From Gilliamella sp. Lep-s35 (GTDB taxonomy: Bacteria; Pseudomonadota; Gammaproteobacteria; Enterobacterales; Orbaceae): a stretch of DNA of 64,000 bases. The translations under genes and the position numbers were made by a program. This document shows, one piece after another, positions 29,789 to 38,833 of this stretch (the stretch's first letter is position 1; each line of letters starts with the position of its first letter). Location of the stretch: the NCBI RefSeq assembly GCF_009795845.1, contig NZ_WTEX01000013.1:1-64000 (forward strand), in the 5' to 3' direction. The notes under the pieces are model-generated. The model was given only the letters and a program-made list of their open reading frames with translations. It was not told the DNA's origin and searched no databases.

Positions 29789-30160
29789 ATGAAAAAATTA
29801 ATTGGTGTATTTTTACTTGGGGTGTCTATGATGGCTACGGCGTCAAATTGTGACGAAATTAGCCGTAATATTAATGAAAAAATTAAAAATAATGGTGTTG
29901 ATCCATCGCACTTTCAACTAAAATTAGAATCAACTAACACTCCAAAAGAACAAATTGAAGGTAAAATTGTAGGCTCATGTGATCATGGTCAGCAATATAT
30001 TGTTTATATACGTTTAGATGAAGTGGTAGCCGAGTCACAAGTTCAAGCAACTAACGCAACAAGTGAAACTTTACAACAAAATGTTGATAAAGTAACACAG
30101 CCATCAACTATCAATCCAACCGAACAAAATTTAGAACCTAAGCCTGTAGAAGAACAATAA
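29789..30160 (+). CDS. DUF1161 periplasmic protein
   Basis: The 123-residue exported protein begins with signal peptide MKKLIGVFLLGVSMMATA. A short DUF1161-like core follows, with a pair of cysteines (SNCDEI and VGSCDHG), and then a low-complexity Q/T/N/P/E-rich tail. E. coli YjfN is a related small periplasmic protein known as an activator of the DegP protease; the same role here is not established. An in-frame upstream ATG region from 29732 exists, but AAGGAAAG sits just before 29789 and the signal peptide begins there. Confidence 0.7.
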   Translation: MKKLIGVFLLGVSMMATASNCDEISRNINEKIKNNGVDPSHFQLKLESTNTPKEQIEGKIVGSCDHGQQYIVYIRLDEVVAESQVQATNATSETLQQNVDKVTQPSTINPTEQNLEPKPVEEQ

Positions 30161-30198
30161 TAGTTAGAGCTTTAATTAATTTAAGTCATGTAAGGTTA

Positions 30199-30225
30199 AA
30201 AAATAGGGCTAAATGCCCTATTTTT
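30199..30225. terminator. Bidirectional terminator between the DUF1161 gene and asnA
   Basis: AAAAATAGGGC and GCCCTATTTTT make 11-bp perfect arms with a 5-base loop between convergent genes. Confidence 0.92.
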
Positions 30226-30237
30226 GTAGGAAGGCAA

Positions 30238-31230
30238 TTATAGCAAATCGCTGTAATTTGCTTTTACATCATCACTCCAAACACTTGCTTGCACTTGCCC
30301 AATGTGCTTTTGTTGTAAAAGTAACATGACCAAGCGTGATTGCCCAATTCCTCCTCCAATTGTTTGTAGTAGCTCACCATTGATTAAAGCTTTATGCCAA
30401 CTATATTCTAGTCGTGATTGGTCATTAGTGATGTTTAACTGACGTTTTAGTGCTTCTGGATTAACGCGAATCCCCATTGATGAAATTTCAAATGCACTGC
30501 CTAATATAGGATTCCAAACCAAAATATCGCCGTTTAAGCCTTTAGACCCCATTTCGTTGTCAGAACTCCAATCATCATAATCGGGTGCTCTAATATCATG
30601 TCTTTCATTATTAGACAATTTGCCACCAATTCCAATTAAAAAAACAGCGCCTAGCTCTTTAGTAATAGCATTTTCTCGTTCTTTTGGCGAAAGATTTGGG
30701 TAACGTTTTAATAGCTGCTCACTCTCCATAAATGTAATAGATTCTGGTAAAAAACGTGATAAATGGTATCTTTCAGATACTGCTTTTTCAGTGGTTTTGA
30801 TAGCTAAATAAATTTTTTCAACGGTTTGTTTTAAATAAGTTAATGTACGATCTTCAGGGCGTATTACTTTTTCCCAGTCCCATTGATCCACATAAACCGA
30901 ATGAATTGGTGACAGTTGATCTTCATCAGGCCGTAATGCTTTCATGTTGGTGTATAAACCTTCTTCAACTTGAAAGTGATGATCACTTAAAATTTTACGC
31001 TTCCATTTAGCAAGAGAGTGAACGACTTCAAATTGAGAATTAGCAATAGCTTTAACTTTGACTTGTACTGCATTTTCTTTTCCTGACAAATTATCTTGAA
31101 TACCATCACCGATTCGACTTAATATCGGGGCTTGTACTTCAATAAGCGATAAATTTGCTGCCAATTGCTCAGAAAAAAATTGTTTTACAAAATTTATACG
31201 TTGCTGCTGATCTCTAAAAGATATCGTCAT
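30238..31230 (-). CDS. asnA: Aspartate-ammonia ligase (asparagine synthetase A)
   Basis: The 330-residue protein is the same length as E. coli AsnA and forms asparagine from aspartate, ammonia and ATP. It belongs to the class II aminoacyl-tRNA synthetase fold, visible in LWNPI-like [19 protein letters not shown] and the C-terminal motif [14 protein letters not shown]. The N-terminus matches the family ([25 protein letters not shown]). It is monocistronic, and no AsnC-type regulator gene is nearby. Confidence 0.96.
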   Translation of the reverse strand: MTISFRDQQQRINFVKQFFSEQLAANLSLIEVQAPILSRIGDGIQDNLSGKENAVQVKVKAIANSQFEVVHSLAKWKRKILSDHHFQVEEGLYTNMKALRPDEDQLSPIHSVYVDQWDWEKVIRPEDRTLTYLKQTVEKIYLAIKTTEKAVSERYHLSRFLPESITFMESEQLLKRYPNLSPKERENAITKELGAVFLIGIGGKLSNNERHDIRAPDYDDWSSDNEMGSKGLNGDILVWNPILGSAFEISSMGIRVNPEALKRQLNITNDQSRLEYSWHKALINGELLQTIGGGIGQSRLVMLLLQQKHIGQVQASVWSDDVKANYSDLL

Positions 31231-31457
31231 GTTTACTCTTTAATTATTTATTAATCAGAATACCTAAATTAAACTAGAAAATAAAAATATGCAAGTTAGA
31301 ACAATCAGTGCTTTTTAAATATATATGGAATTATTCTAATAAGATATTTTATTCAATCTGATCATTTTTTGTGTGAAATAAGCCAAGGTAAGGCGATGTT
31401 AGCCTGTATAATGTAGCGTTATATTAGGCGTAATTTCTTGTACCAAAATCGTTAAAA

Positions 31458-32228
31458 GTGTTAACCATTTTTTTATGTTTAAGCTTATCCGTAACAGGTT
31501 ATTTCACATTGCCTGATTCGATTAAAGTTGGTTCGGATACGTCTTATGCACCTTTTGATTTTATTGATGCTAATGGTGAATTTACTGGATTCAACATTGA
31601 AATCACGAAAGCCTTGTGCGAAAAGATCAATATTAAATGTACTTTTCAATCGACTGATTTTGATGCGCTGATCCCGTGGTTATTATCAAGAAAGATTGAT
31701 ATTATCTCGTCTTCGCTAATGATGACCGAAAAACGTAAAAAACAGATCGCTTTTTCTGACGAAATTTTTATGACTTATTCTCGTTTGATTGTTAAAGAAG
31801 GTACTAATTTAATGTCTAATGCTGAGTCATTAAAAGGTAAGCGTGTTGGGGTTGAGCAAGGGACATCGCAAGAACATTTTGCTAATGAGATGTGGCGTTC
31901 GAGCGGTGTAGTTATAGTGCCTTATCAAAATCAGTCACAGGTATTTTCTGATCTAGTGGCAGGTCGTTTAGATGCGGCATTGCAAGATGAAGTAACTGGC
32001 AGTTATGCCTTTTTAAAACAGCCACAAGGTAAAGGTTTTACTTTTGCAGGCGATGCATTGACTGATGCAAATTATTTTGATGTTGGAGTAGGTATTGGTT
32101 TTCGTAAAAACGATAATGAACTACGTGAAGCGTTTAATCAAGCTTTAAAAGATATTTTAGCCGATGGTACTTATCAAAAAATCAACAATAAGTATTTTGA
32201 CTTTAACCTATATGGTAATAAAAAATAA
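31458..32228 (+). CDS. Basic amino-acid binding protein (ArgT/HisJ-like), possibly decaying
   Basis: The 256-residue periplasmic solute-binding protein resembles ArgT/HisJ: IKVGSDTSYAPFDF, STDFDALIPWL, KGKRVGVEQGTSQEHFANE, AGRLDAALQDE and the ending YFDFNLYG. The signal peptide is poor: the only usable start is GTG 31458, and the lysines expected at the n-region lie upstream in frame (PKSLK, 31443-31457) with no start codon before them. The N-terminus may have lost its start. The permease gene that follows is clearly broken, and no second permease or ATPase gene is present, so function is doubtful. A TATAAT at 31407-31412 may be its -10. Confidence 0.8.
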   Translation: MLTIFLCLSLSVTGYFTLPDSIKVGSDTSYAPFDFIDANGEFTGFNIEITKALCEKINIKCTFQSTDFDALIPWLLSRKIDIISSSLMMTEKRKKQIAFSDEIFMTYSRLIVKEGTNLMSNAESLKGKRVGVEQGTSQEHFANEMWRSSGVVIVPYQNQSQVFSDLVAGRLDAALQDEVTGSYAFLKQPQGKGFTFAGDALTDANYFDVGVGIGFRKNDNELREAFNQALKDILADGTYQKINNKYFDFNLYGNKK

Positions 32229-32231
32229 ACC

Positions 32232-32693
32232 ATGCAAGGCTATATTCCGTTAATTCTTCAAGGCGCATGGCTAACGATTATTTTAGCGCTAACCTCTTTA
32301 TTGTTGGCTATGATTCTGGCATTGTTTGTGCATTAGGTAAGTTGGCAGATTCTAAAGTATGTAATGTATTTTGTCAGGCCTATACATCGTTAATTCGAGG
32401 TGTACCCGATTTAGTGTTGATGATGCTCATCTTTTTTTGGTTTGCAGTTTTTACTCAATAATATTACAGATTATTTTAATATGCCTTTTATTGAAATCGA
32501 TCCACTAATAGCAGGTATTATGACTTTAGGTTTTATTTATGGCGCTTATTTTACCGAAACCTATCAACCATTTCATGCTTTTGGTATTGCAGCAGTGATT
32601 TATCTTTGTATGAGCTTTACGTTGATTTTTAGTTTTAAAAAGTTAGAGCAATACTGCTTGGTTTTTCAGCGAGCTAATGTGAAAAATGATTAA
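32232..32693 (+). pseudogene. HisQ-type ABC permease pseudogene
   Basis: Three frames must be joined to read a HisQ-like permease: YIPLILQGAWLTIILAL from 32232, then ALGKLADSK and TSLIRGVPDLVLMMLIFF, then GLQFLLNNITDYF, DPLIAGIMTLGFIYGAYFTET. The first shift is near 32325-32332; the second is in the T7 tract at about 32430-32437. After YFTET an in-frame deletion removes roughly 85 codons, including the EAA loop, and the reading resumes at the last helix (GIAAVIYLCMSF). Without the EAA loop the ATPase cannot couple, so this copy is dead. Confidence 0.9.
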
Positions 32694-32821
32694 TAACTTC
32701 ATTTAAGCTATGAACTGATATTTCCTTATTCGTTTATAATTTTATAGTTCTATTCTTATTAAAATAATAAAGAAATCTGACAATTGCGATAGCAGTTGTC
32801 AGATTTTGAATTTCCGATATA

Positions 32822-33202
32822 TTAATTTACAGGATAGAATTCACTTGTAGAATCACTGTTATCGCCTTGATCATGGTGACTTGAGCCTGGTAATGCTCTA
32901 GCTCGTTCAATAGGCACATAGCTGCCACTCGGAGTTTCAACTTGGCATTCACCTAAGAAGATAGAATATTTAGTGTTGGCATGCATGCTTTCTCCCCTAA
33001 AATAACAGTGGGCAGCATTATATAAATCAGCTCGGCAAAGAATTGCAACAGCTAACCAAACAATAAGGACTGCTAACGATACCCATTTTAAATATTTCCA
33101 GATGAAGGACCAAAAACCAATTTTTCTAAAATGGCAATATCCAAAAATAAGTAATATGACGGCAACAAATGCTAAACCTTCGTATAACCAAAATAGCCAC
33201 AT
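32822..33202 (-). CDS. Hypothetical two-helix membrane protein
   Basis: The 126-residue protein was not recognised. It starts with one membrane helix (LYEGLAFVAVILLIFGYCHF). A basic loop (HFRKIGFWSFIWKYLK) and a second helix (VSLAVLIVWLAVAILC) follow, then a soluble, probably periplasmic domain with cysteines (HCYF, GECQVETPSGSY) and a polar tail. Spacing to lexA (63 bp, same strand, downstream) allows co-transcription with lexA, but this is not certain. Confidence 0.6.
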   Translation of the reverse strand: MWLFWLYEGLAFVAVILLIFGYCHFRKIGFWSFIWKYLKWVSLAVLIVWLAVAILCRADLYNAAHCYFRGESMHANTKYSIFLGECQVETPSGSYVPIERARALPGSSHHDQGDNSDSTSEFYPVN

Positions 33203-33265
33203 AGCAATCTCCTATTTTTTTAGCTTTTACTATTCTATACTAACTTTGCTTATACATCTATATGT

Positions 33266-33892
33266 TTACATCCATGAACTGTTACGAATAATGCCGACAG
33301 CAAGCCCTTCAATGGCAAAATTTTGATGTTCTAAATCGACTTTGATTGGTGAAAATTCGACATTTTCGGCAATAAGGTGTACATGTTTTCCCTTACGTGA
33401 TAAACGTTTAACCGTAACTTCGTCATCAATACGAGCAACCACAACTTGCCCGTTTTTAACATCTTGGGTTTTATGTACAGCCAACAAGTCGCCGTCAAAT
33501 ATACCAATATCTTTCATTGACATACCTTGTACTCTTAATAAAAAGTCTGCGCGAGGTTTAAATAGTGAAGGATCAACTTGGTAATGGCTTTCAATATGCT
33601 CTTGCGCTAATATTGGTGATCCAGCCGCGACTTGCCCAATGAGTGGTAAACCTTCTAGTTCATTTTGCTCAATAGGTGTTTCAAGTAAAAGGCGAATACC
33701 ACGTGATGAGCCGGCGATCATTTCAATTGCACCTTTTTTAGCTAAAGCTTTCAGATGTTCTTCAGCTGCGTTGGCTGATCGAAATCCTAATTTTTGCGCA
33801 ATTTCGGCGCGTGTTGGTGGCATACCAGTGGTTTGAATATTGTCTTTAATTAGGTCATAAATCTGTTGTTGGCGTTCGGTTAACGGTCTCAT
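33266..33892 (-). CDS. lexA: SOS repressor LexA
   Basis: The 208-residue protein has an N-terminal winged-helix DNA-binding domain ([24 protein letters not shown], quoted as residues 24-47), the self-cleavage site A90-G91 in VAAGSP, and the Ser/Lys dyad S125 (QGMSMKD) and K162 (VTVKRL). These are the E. coli positions shifted by six. LexA represses SOS genes until RecA-stimulated self-cleavage. Two LexA-like operators lie just upstream, consistent with autoregulation, and a perfect operator precedes the radical SAM operon. Confidence 0.97.
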   Translation of the reverse strand: MRPLTERQQQIYDLIKDNIQTTGMPPTRAEIAQKLGFRSANAAEEHLKALAKKGAIEMIAGSSRGIRLLLETPIEQNELEGLPLIGQVAAGSPILAQEHIESHYQVDPSLFKPRADFLLRVQGMSMKDIGIFDGDLLAVHKTQDVKNGQVVVARIDDEVTVKRLSRKGKHVHLIAENVEFSPIKVDLEHQNFAIEGLAVGIIRNSSWM

Positions 33893-33902
33893 TTACGTAT
33901 TC

Positions 33903-33938
33903 CTGTTTTTATATACATATACATGTGATTATATACAG
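33903..33938 (-). promoter_or_regulatory. Two tandem LexA operators upstream of lexA
   Basis: CTGTTTTTATATACAT (33903-33918) and ATGTGATTATATACAG (33923-33938) each match CTGT-N8-ACAG with one mismatch. They are 20 bp apart centre to centre, the arrangement also found at E. coli lexA. They lie 11-46 bp before the lexA start. Confidence 0.8.
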
Positions 33939-34158
33939 CTAATAATATAAAACAACTGTTTTATTCTAAATTATTTGACAGTAAGCGATAAAATTTTCAA
34001 ATTTTTGACATTATGCGTTATTTTGGTGAGTAATTTTGTTAGTTTAATAGACAATAAATTTTCCAATTAACCGATAATTTTTGCTTATATTTAGCGTTAT
34101 ATAATCAAGTTTTTATATGCTATAATAGCGCAATTTTTGTTGGATTGGAATTTGCCTT

Positions 34159-34764
34159 ATGTCTTATATTGTTGCGCTCAGTGGTGGTATTGCCAGTGGT
34201 AAGAGCACCATCACCAATTTGTTTGACAAATTGGGGGTTCCTATTATTGATGCAGATATTATTGCAAGGCAAGTTGTGCAAGTTGGTAGTGATGCATTTA
34301 ATCAAATTGTTAAGCACTTTAGCCAAGAAATTTTGCTTGCTAATGGCGAACTTGATCGTAGTCAACTCCGTGAGATTATTTTTAATAATGACCATGAGCG
34401 GCTATGGCTTAATCATTTATTGCATCCCATTATTCAACAAGAAACCCAAAAACAAATTGCTATGCAAAGCTCATTATATGTGATCTGGGTTGTGCCGTTG
34501 TTAGTTGAAAATAATTTACATACGTTGGCTGATCGTGTATTGATAATCGATACACCTGTATCGTTACAATTGGAACGATTAGTAAAAAGAGATAATATTA
34601 GCGAATCATTAGCTAAAAAAATGATACAGTCGCAAGTGTCTTTACAAAAACGTTTATCTTATGCTGATGATATTATCGTTAATGATGGTAATCTTGCGTC
34701 GCTAACTTCGCAAGTTAGTCAATTACATAAACAATATTTAGATAACTTTAATTGTAAGATTTAA
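34159..34764 (+). CDS. coaE: Dephospho-CoA kinase
   Basis: The 201-residue enzyme catalyses the last step of coenzyme A synthesis. P-loop GGIASGKST occupies residues 9-17, and the DADIIARQVV substrate motif is near residue 32. A -10-like TATAAT (34121-34126) precedes it. The next gene, zapD, begins 5 bp after its stop; coaE-zapD-yacG is the same order as in E. coli. Confidence 0.95.
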   Translation: MSYIVALSGGIASGKSTITNLFDKLGVPIIDADIIARQVVQVGSDAFNQIVKHFSQEILLANGELDRSQLREIIFNNDHERLWLNHLLHPIIQQETQKQIAMQSSLYVIWVVPLLVENNLHTLADRVLIIDTPVSLQLERLVKRDNISESLAKKMIQSQVSLQKRLSYADDIIVNDGNLASLTSQVSQLHKQYLDNFNCKI

Positions 34765-34768
34765 ATAG

Positions 34769-35506
34769 ATGAATAACATTATTTTTGAACATCCATTAAA
34801 TGAAAAAATGCGCACTTGGCTTCGTGTTGAATTCTTATTAAATCAATTAAATACGCATTGTCATTTTGATCAAAATAATGCATTGGTTTTTTTTCATGCA
34901 TTGTCTGAGTTATTAGAAATTATTGAACGTAACGATGTTAAAACTGATTTTATTAAAGAGCTTGAATTGCAAAAACAAAAGTTAACTTCATGGTTAGCAT
35001 TTGATGGCGTGGATTATGATTTACTTAGCAAGTTGATTGGCAAGTTTGATGCTTTTTTAGCTCAATTTAATGCTGTCGCCCGTTTGGGGCAGCCGTTAAA
35101 AGATGACCGTTTTATTACTTCAATTCGTCAACGTTTAATGATACCTGGTGGTTGCTGTAGTTTTGATTTGCCGTCATTCCATTTGTGGCTGAAAATTCCA
35201 CAAGAAAAACGTGATATGCAAGTAAAAAATTGGCTACAACATTTATCGCCCCTAGATGAATCTTTAACATGTTATATGCAATTGATAAGACAATTAGGGG
35301 AATTTAAACCATTTATTTATACTAACAACTTTTTTCAAGAAACTAATGGTGATATTAATTTGATTCGTATTCGAGTTTCCTTAGAAAAAAACGTGTATGC
35401 TCAAGTATCAGGTCATATGTCGCGCTATAGCATTCGATTTTTACCACTTGACGCTTGCGATAGCGTAAATACCGATGGTATTGATTTTGAATTAGCTTGT
35501 TGTTAG
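34769..35506 (+). CDS. zapD: Cell division protein ZapD
   Basis: The 245-residue protein (YacF family) cross-links FtsZ filaments at the division ring. It has the conserved opening IIFEHPLNEKMRTWLRVE and the helical and beta domains in family order, including NWLQHLSPL and MSRYSIRFLP near the end. The 5-bp spacing after coaE indicates one operon. Confidence 0.93.
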   Translation: MNNIIFEHPLNEKMRTWLRVEFLLNQLNTHCHFDQNNALVFFHALSELLEIIERNDVKTDFIKELELQKQKLTSWLAFDGVDYDLLSKLIGKFDAFLAQFNAVARLGQPLKDDRFITSIRQRLMIPGGCCSFDLPSFHLWLKIPQEKRDMQVKNWLQHLSPLDESLTCYMQLIRQLGEFKPFIYTNNFFQETNGDINLIRIRVSLEKNVYAQVSGHMSRYSIRFLPLDACDSVNTDGIDFELACC

Positions 35507-35541
35507 TGCTTTAAGTACTGATTATTTAAAAAAGAGTCACA

Positions 35542-35763
35542 ATGAATAAACAAACCGTTACCTATGTCAATTGCCCAACTTGTCAAAAACAAGTTATATG
35601 GAGCAAAAAAGATAGCCCGTACCGACCATTTTGCAGTAAACGCTGCCAACTTATTGATTTAGGCGCTTGGGCAACTGAAGAGCATCGTATTGCCGATAAA
35701 GATATCACCGAACAAGATCTTTGGAGTGAAGAAGATCTTAGCGATTTTACAGGTAGACATTAA
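35542..35763 (+). CDS. yacG: DNA gyrase inhibitor YacG
   Basis: The 73-residue zinc protein has four cysteines C11, C14, C31 and C35 (NCPTCQ and [12 protein letters not shown]), then the WATEEHRI motif and an acidic tail. In E. coli it binds GyrB and blocks gyrase from DNA. It follows zapD and its stop overlaps the tsaD start by one base. Confidence 0.95.
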   Translation: MNKQTVTYVNCPTCQKQVIWSKKDSPYRPFCSKRCQLIDLGAWATEEHRIADKDITEQDLWSEEDLSDFTGRH

Positions 35764-36788
35764 TGAAGATTCTTGGTATTGAAACTTCATGCGATGAAAC
35801 AGGCATTGCAATTTATGATGATGCCAAAGGTTTAATTGCCAACCAGCTTTATTCGCAAATAAAATTACATGCCGATTATGGTGGTGTGGTGCCTGAACTG
35901 GCATCGCGCGATCATATTCGTAAAACCGTGCCATTAATTCAAAGCGCTTTAAAAGAAGCGAATTTAACTGCTCAAGATATTGATGGCGTTGCTTATACAG
36001 CAGGTCCTGGTTTGATTGGTGCGTTAATGGTTGGCGCATCAATTGGACGTTCACTTGCTTATGCTTGGAATGTGCCGGCAATTGCTGTGCACCATATGGA
36101 AGGGCATTTGCTTGCGCCAATGTTAGAAGATAATCCGCCCGAATTCCCTTTTGTAGCACTACTCGTTTCTGGTGGGCATACGCAGTTAATTAAAGTGACC
36201 GGTGTTGGACAATACCAATTAATGGGGGAATCGATTGATGATGCGGCAGGCGAAGCCTTTGATAAAACAGCTAAACTACTTGGGCTTGATTATCCTGGTG
36301 GTGCAAAGTTGTCAAAATTAGCTGAGCAAGGTTGTGCTTCTCGCTTTCACTTTCCGAGGCCAATGACAGATAGACCAGGGCTCGATTTTAGTTTTTCAGG
36401 GCTTAAAACTGCGGCGGCTAATATTATCCATCAAAATACGCACGATCAAGTTATAGATGACCAAACTAAAGCAGATATTGCGAAGGCTTTTGAAGATGCC
36501 TTAGTTGATACGCTGGTTATTAAATCTCGCCGCGCACTTGAACAGACAGGATTTAAGCGTTTAGTTATTGCCGGTGGTGTCAGTGCCAATAAAACATTAC
36601 GCCATAAACTTGCGCAACTTATGGCACAGCGAAACGGGCAGGTTTATTACCCAAGACTTGAATTTTGTACTGACAATGGTGCCATGATTGCTTATGCAGG
36701 AATGATCCATTTAAAAGCAGGACAACATTCTGATTTGACCATCAATGTGAGACCAAGATGGCCTCTTAGTGAGCTTAATGTAAACTAG
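35763..36788 (+). CDS. tsaD: tRNA N6-adenosine threonylcarbamoyltransferase TsaD
   Basis: The 341-residue enzyme transfers the threonylcarbamoyl group to A37 of ANN-decoding tRNAs with TsaB and TsaE. Motifs are [14 protein letters not shown], metal ligands in [10 protein letters not shown] (near residues 110-120), SGGHTQL and [10 protein letters not shown]. The ATG at 35763 overlaps the yacG stop (TAATG), so translation is probably coupled; this yacG-tsaD coupling differs from the E. coli layout. Confidence 0.96.
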   Translation: MKILGIETSCDETGIAIYDDAKGLIANQLYSQIKLHADYGGVVPELASRDHIRKTVPLIQSALKEANLTAQDIDGVAYTAGPGLIGALMVGASIGRSLAYAWNVPAIAVHHMEGHLLAPMLEDNPPEFPFVALLVSGGHTQLIKVTGVGQYQLMGESIDDAAGEAFDKTAKLLGLDYPGGAKLSKLAEQGCASRFHFPRPMTDRPGLDFSFSGLKTAAANIIHQNTHDQVIDDQTKADIAKAFEDALVDTLVIKSRRALEQTGFKRLVIAGGVSANKTLRHKLAQLMAQRNGQVYYPRLEFCTDNGAMIAYAGMIHLKAGQHSDLTINVRPRWPLSELNVN

Positions 36789-36820
36789 GGATTATTTTAG
36801 ATTTAGCAATAAAAAATTCA

Positions 36821-36846
36821 AAAGTGGGTATAAGCCCCACTTTTTT
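36821..36846 (+). terminator. Terminator after tsaD
   Basis: AAAGTGGG and CCCACTTT form 8-bp arms around a 7-base loop, followed by more T residues. Confidence 0.85.
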
Positions 36847-36942
36847 ATGTATGCCTAATCAATGCTATTGATTGGTGGGTTTAATTTTATTACTTCTATT
36901 TTTTATTTACATATACAGCTATAATTTTTTTAGAATGTAAAT

Positions 36943-36969
36943 AACAATAACAATAACAATAACAATAAC
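36943..36969 (+). repeat. Hexanucleotide repeat (AACAAT)4.5 before ycaO
   Basis: Four and a half perfect AACAAT units end 29 bp upstream of the ycaO start codon, in the presumed leader. They could alter leader length through slippage without affecting any reading frame. Confidence 0.9.
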
Positions 36970-36998
36970 TATAACAAGAAATTATTTTGAGATTAACT

Positions 36999-38765
36999 AT
37001 GAAAACGTATATTCCAGGCAAAGATGCCGCCCTAGAAGATTCAATTAACTATTTTCAACAACAACTAACAAAATATGATCTAGAAGTGAAAGAAGCTTCT
37101 TGGCTAAACCCAGTGCCTAATGTGTGGTCAGTACATATTCAAAATACTAAGTGCCCACTCTGTTTTGCTAATGGTAAAGGCGCTAGTAAAAAAGCCGCAT
37201 TGGCATCGGCCTTGGGAGAATATTTTGAACGCTTATCAACTAATTACTTTTTTTCTGATTTTTATTTAGGCGAAAAGGCCGCAAATGCTGATTTTGTGCA
37301 TTATCCGACCGAAAAATGGTTTTCTATTCCTGAAGATAATTCCCTACCGAAAGGACTATTATCCAAAGAACTACTTAAGTTTTATGATCCCGATTATGAA
37401 CTAAGTGCTACGGATTTAATTGATTTACAATCAAGTAACGGTGAACGAGGTATCTGCGCTTTACCTTTTGAACAGCAGTCTGATAAACAAACTATTTATG
37501 TGCCAGTTAATTTAATTGCTAATTTATATGCTTCTAATGGTATGTCGGCCGGTAACACTCGTAATGAGGCACGAGTACAAGGGTTATCTGAAATTTTTGA
37601 GCGTTATACTAAAAATAAAATTATTGCCGAAGCTATTAGCTTACCGGTTATTCCAACCGAAGTGATTAACCGTTATCCAACCGTTTTAGCGGCAATTGAT
37701 GCACTTGAAAGTGAAGGCTTTCCGCTTTACTGTTTTGATGCTTCTTTAGGTGGGGAATTTCCCGTTATTTGTGTAGTGTTATTTAATCCACAAAATGGAA
37801 CTTGTTATGCTTCGTTTGGTGCACATCCTAATTTTGGTGTTGCGCTTGAAAGAACTGTAACAGAATTATTACAAGGACGTAGTTTAAAAGATCTTGATGT
37901 GTTTTCGCCACCAAGCTTTGATAATGATGATGTTGCAGATCTTAGCAATTTAGAAACGCATTTTATTGATTCAAGCGGTTTTATTTCATGGGATTTATTT
38001 AATGAGCAAGCTGATTATGAGTTTGTCGATTGGGACTTTTCAGGCACAACCGATCAAGAATTTGCTAATTTAATGGCCATTTTTGCTCGTCACAAAACCG
38101 AAGTGTTAATTATGGATTACCAACACCTTGGCGTTTATGCTTGCCGTATTTTGGCTGTTGGCATGTCGGAAATTTACCCTCCTGAGGATCTTTTAATTGC
38201 TAATAGCAATATGGTTATTGGTTTGCGTGATCTTATTTTATCGTTGCCTGATAAAAAGTATACAACCAAACAGTACTTAGACATTATAGAGCAGCTTGAT
38301 GATGAAGGGCTTGATGATTATGCGCGTGTTCGTGAATTACTTGGTATTGCAACAGGTAGCGATAATGCGTGGTTAACACTGCGTGTTGGCGAATTAAAAG
38401 CTATGTTAGCATTAGCAGGTAAAGATCTAACACAAGCACAACAATGGATTGATTGGACGATTGAAATGAATGAATCGATTTTCACTCCTGAGCGTAATCA
38501 TGCTTATCGTTGTTTACAAACATTAGTTAATTTTATTTTGCAACGTGGTAAAAAGCAGTTTAATAACTATCAAACTGCATTTAATAAAATGTATGGCAAA
38601 AACTGTGTTGATGACATGTGGCAATATGCTAATGGTGAAAAAACATTTTTTGGTTTGTCAGATTTTGCGACAGACCAGAAAACCACCAATAATAATTTAG
38701 AACAATTTGCTATGCATCAAAAGCTATTAGCAGTGTATAACAAATTACATCAGGCGATGCTATAG
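36999..38765 (+). CDS. ycaO: YcaO, ribosomal protein S12 methylthiotransferase accessory factor
   Basis: The 588-residue protein is very close to E. coli YcaO (586). YcaO domains are ATP-dependent cyclodehydratase relatives; E. coli YcaO helps RimO methylthiolate Asp in S12, by an unclear mechanism. ATP-site segments are visible: SALGEYFERLSTNYF, GNTRNEARVQGLSEIFERY, and the C-terminal TPR-like tail region. ATG 36999 is chosen over 36987 because MKTYIPGKDAALEDS aligns with the family start. No precursor peptide or dehydrogenase genes are nearby, so this is not a thiazole/oxazole-peptide cluster. Confidence 0.95.
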   Translation: MKTYIPGKDAALEDSINYFQQQLTKYDLEVKEASWLNPVPNVWSVHIQNTKCPLCFANGKGASKKAALASALGEYFERLSTNYFFSDFYLGEKAANADFVHYPTEKWFSIPEDNSLPKGLLSKELLKFYDPDYELSATDLIDLQSSNGERGICALPFEQQSDKQTIYVPVNLIANLYASNGMSAGNTRNEARVQGLSEIFERYTKNKIIAEAISLPVIPTEVINRYPTVLAAIDALESEGFPLYCFDASLGGEFPVICVVLFNPQNGTCYASFGAHPNFGVALERTVTELLQGRSLKDLDVFSPPSFDNDDVADLSNLETHFIDSSGFISWDLFNEQADYEFVDWDFSGTTDQEFANLMAIFARHKTEVLIMDYQHLGVYACRILAVGMSEIYPPEDLLIANSNMVIGLRDLILSLPDKKYTTKQYLDIIEQLDDEGLDDYARVRELLGIATGSDNAWLTLRVGELKAMLALAGKDLTQAQQWIDWTIEMNESIFTPERNHAYRCLQTLVNFILQRGKKQFNNYQTAFNKMYGKNCVDDMWQYANGEKTFFGLSDFATDQKTTNNNLEQFAMHQKLLAVYNKLHQAML

Positions 38766-38794
38766 CTTATATCATGTTATAAGTTATATATTCA

Positions 38795-38822
38795 ACTTCC
38801 ACCGTATTGCCTCGGTGGAAGT
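38795..38822. terminator. Hairpin between ycaO and the aroE-like gene
   Basis: ACTTCCACCG and CGGTGGAAGT form perfect 10-bp arms with an 8-base loop between two convergent genes. There is no long T run, so termination is probable but not certain. Confidence 0.6.
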
Positions 38823-38833
38823 GATAATGTTAT

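Noticed and set aside
35659-36159. 166-codon minus-strand open frame across yacG/tsaD
   Set aside because: It is antisense to two well-supported genes, with no recognisable domain.
36943-36969. CRISPR-like array
   Set aside because: The unit is six bases with no spacers; it is a simple tandem repeat. No CRISPR array was seen anywhere in the window.
36999-38765. YcaO as part of a thiazole/oxazole-modified peptide cluster
   Set aside because: The sequence is the E. coli YcaO type with the C-terminal extension, and no precursor, dehydrogenase or transporter genes are adjacent.
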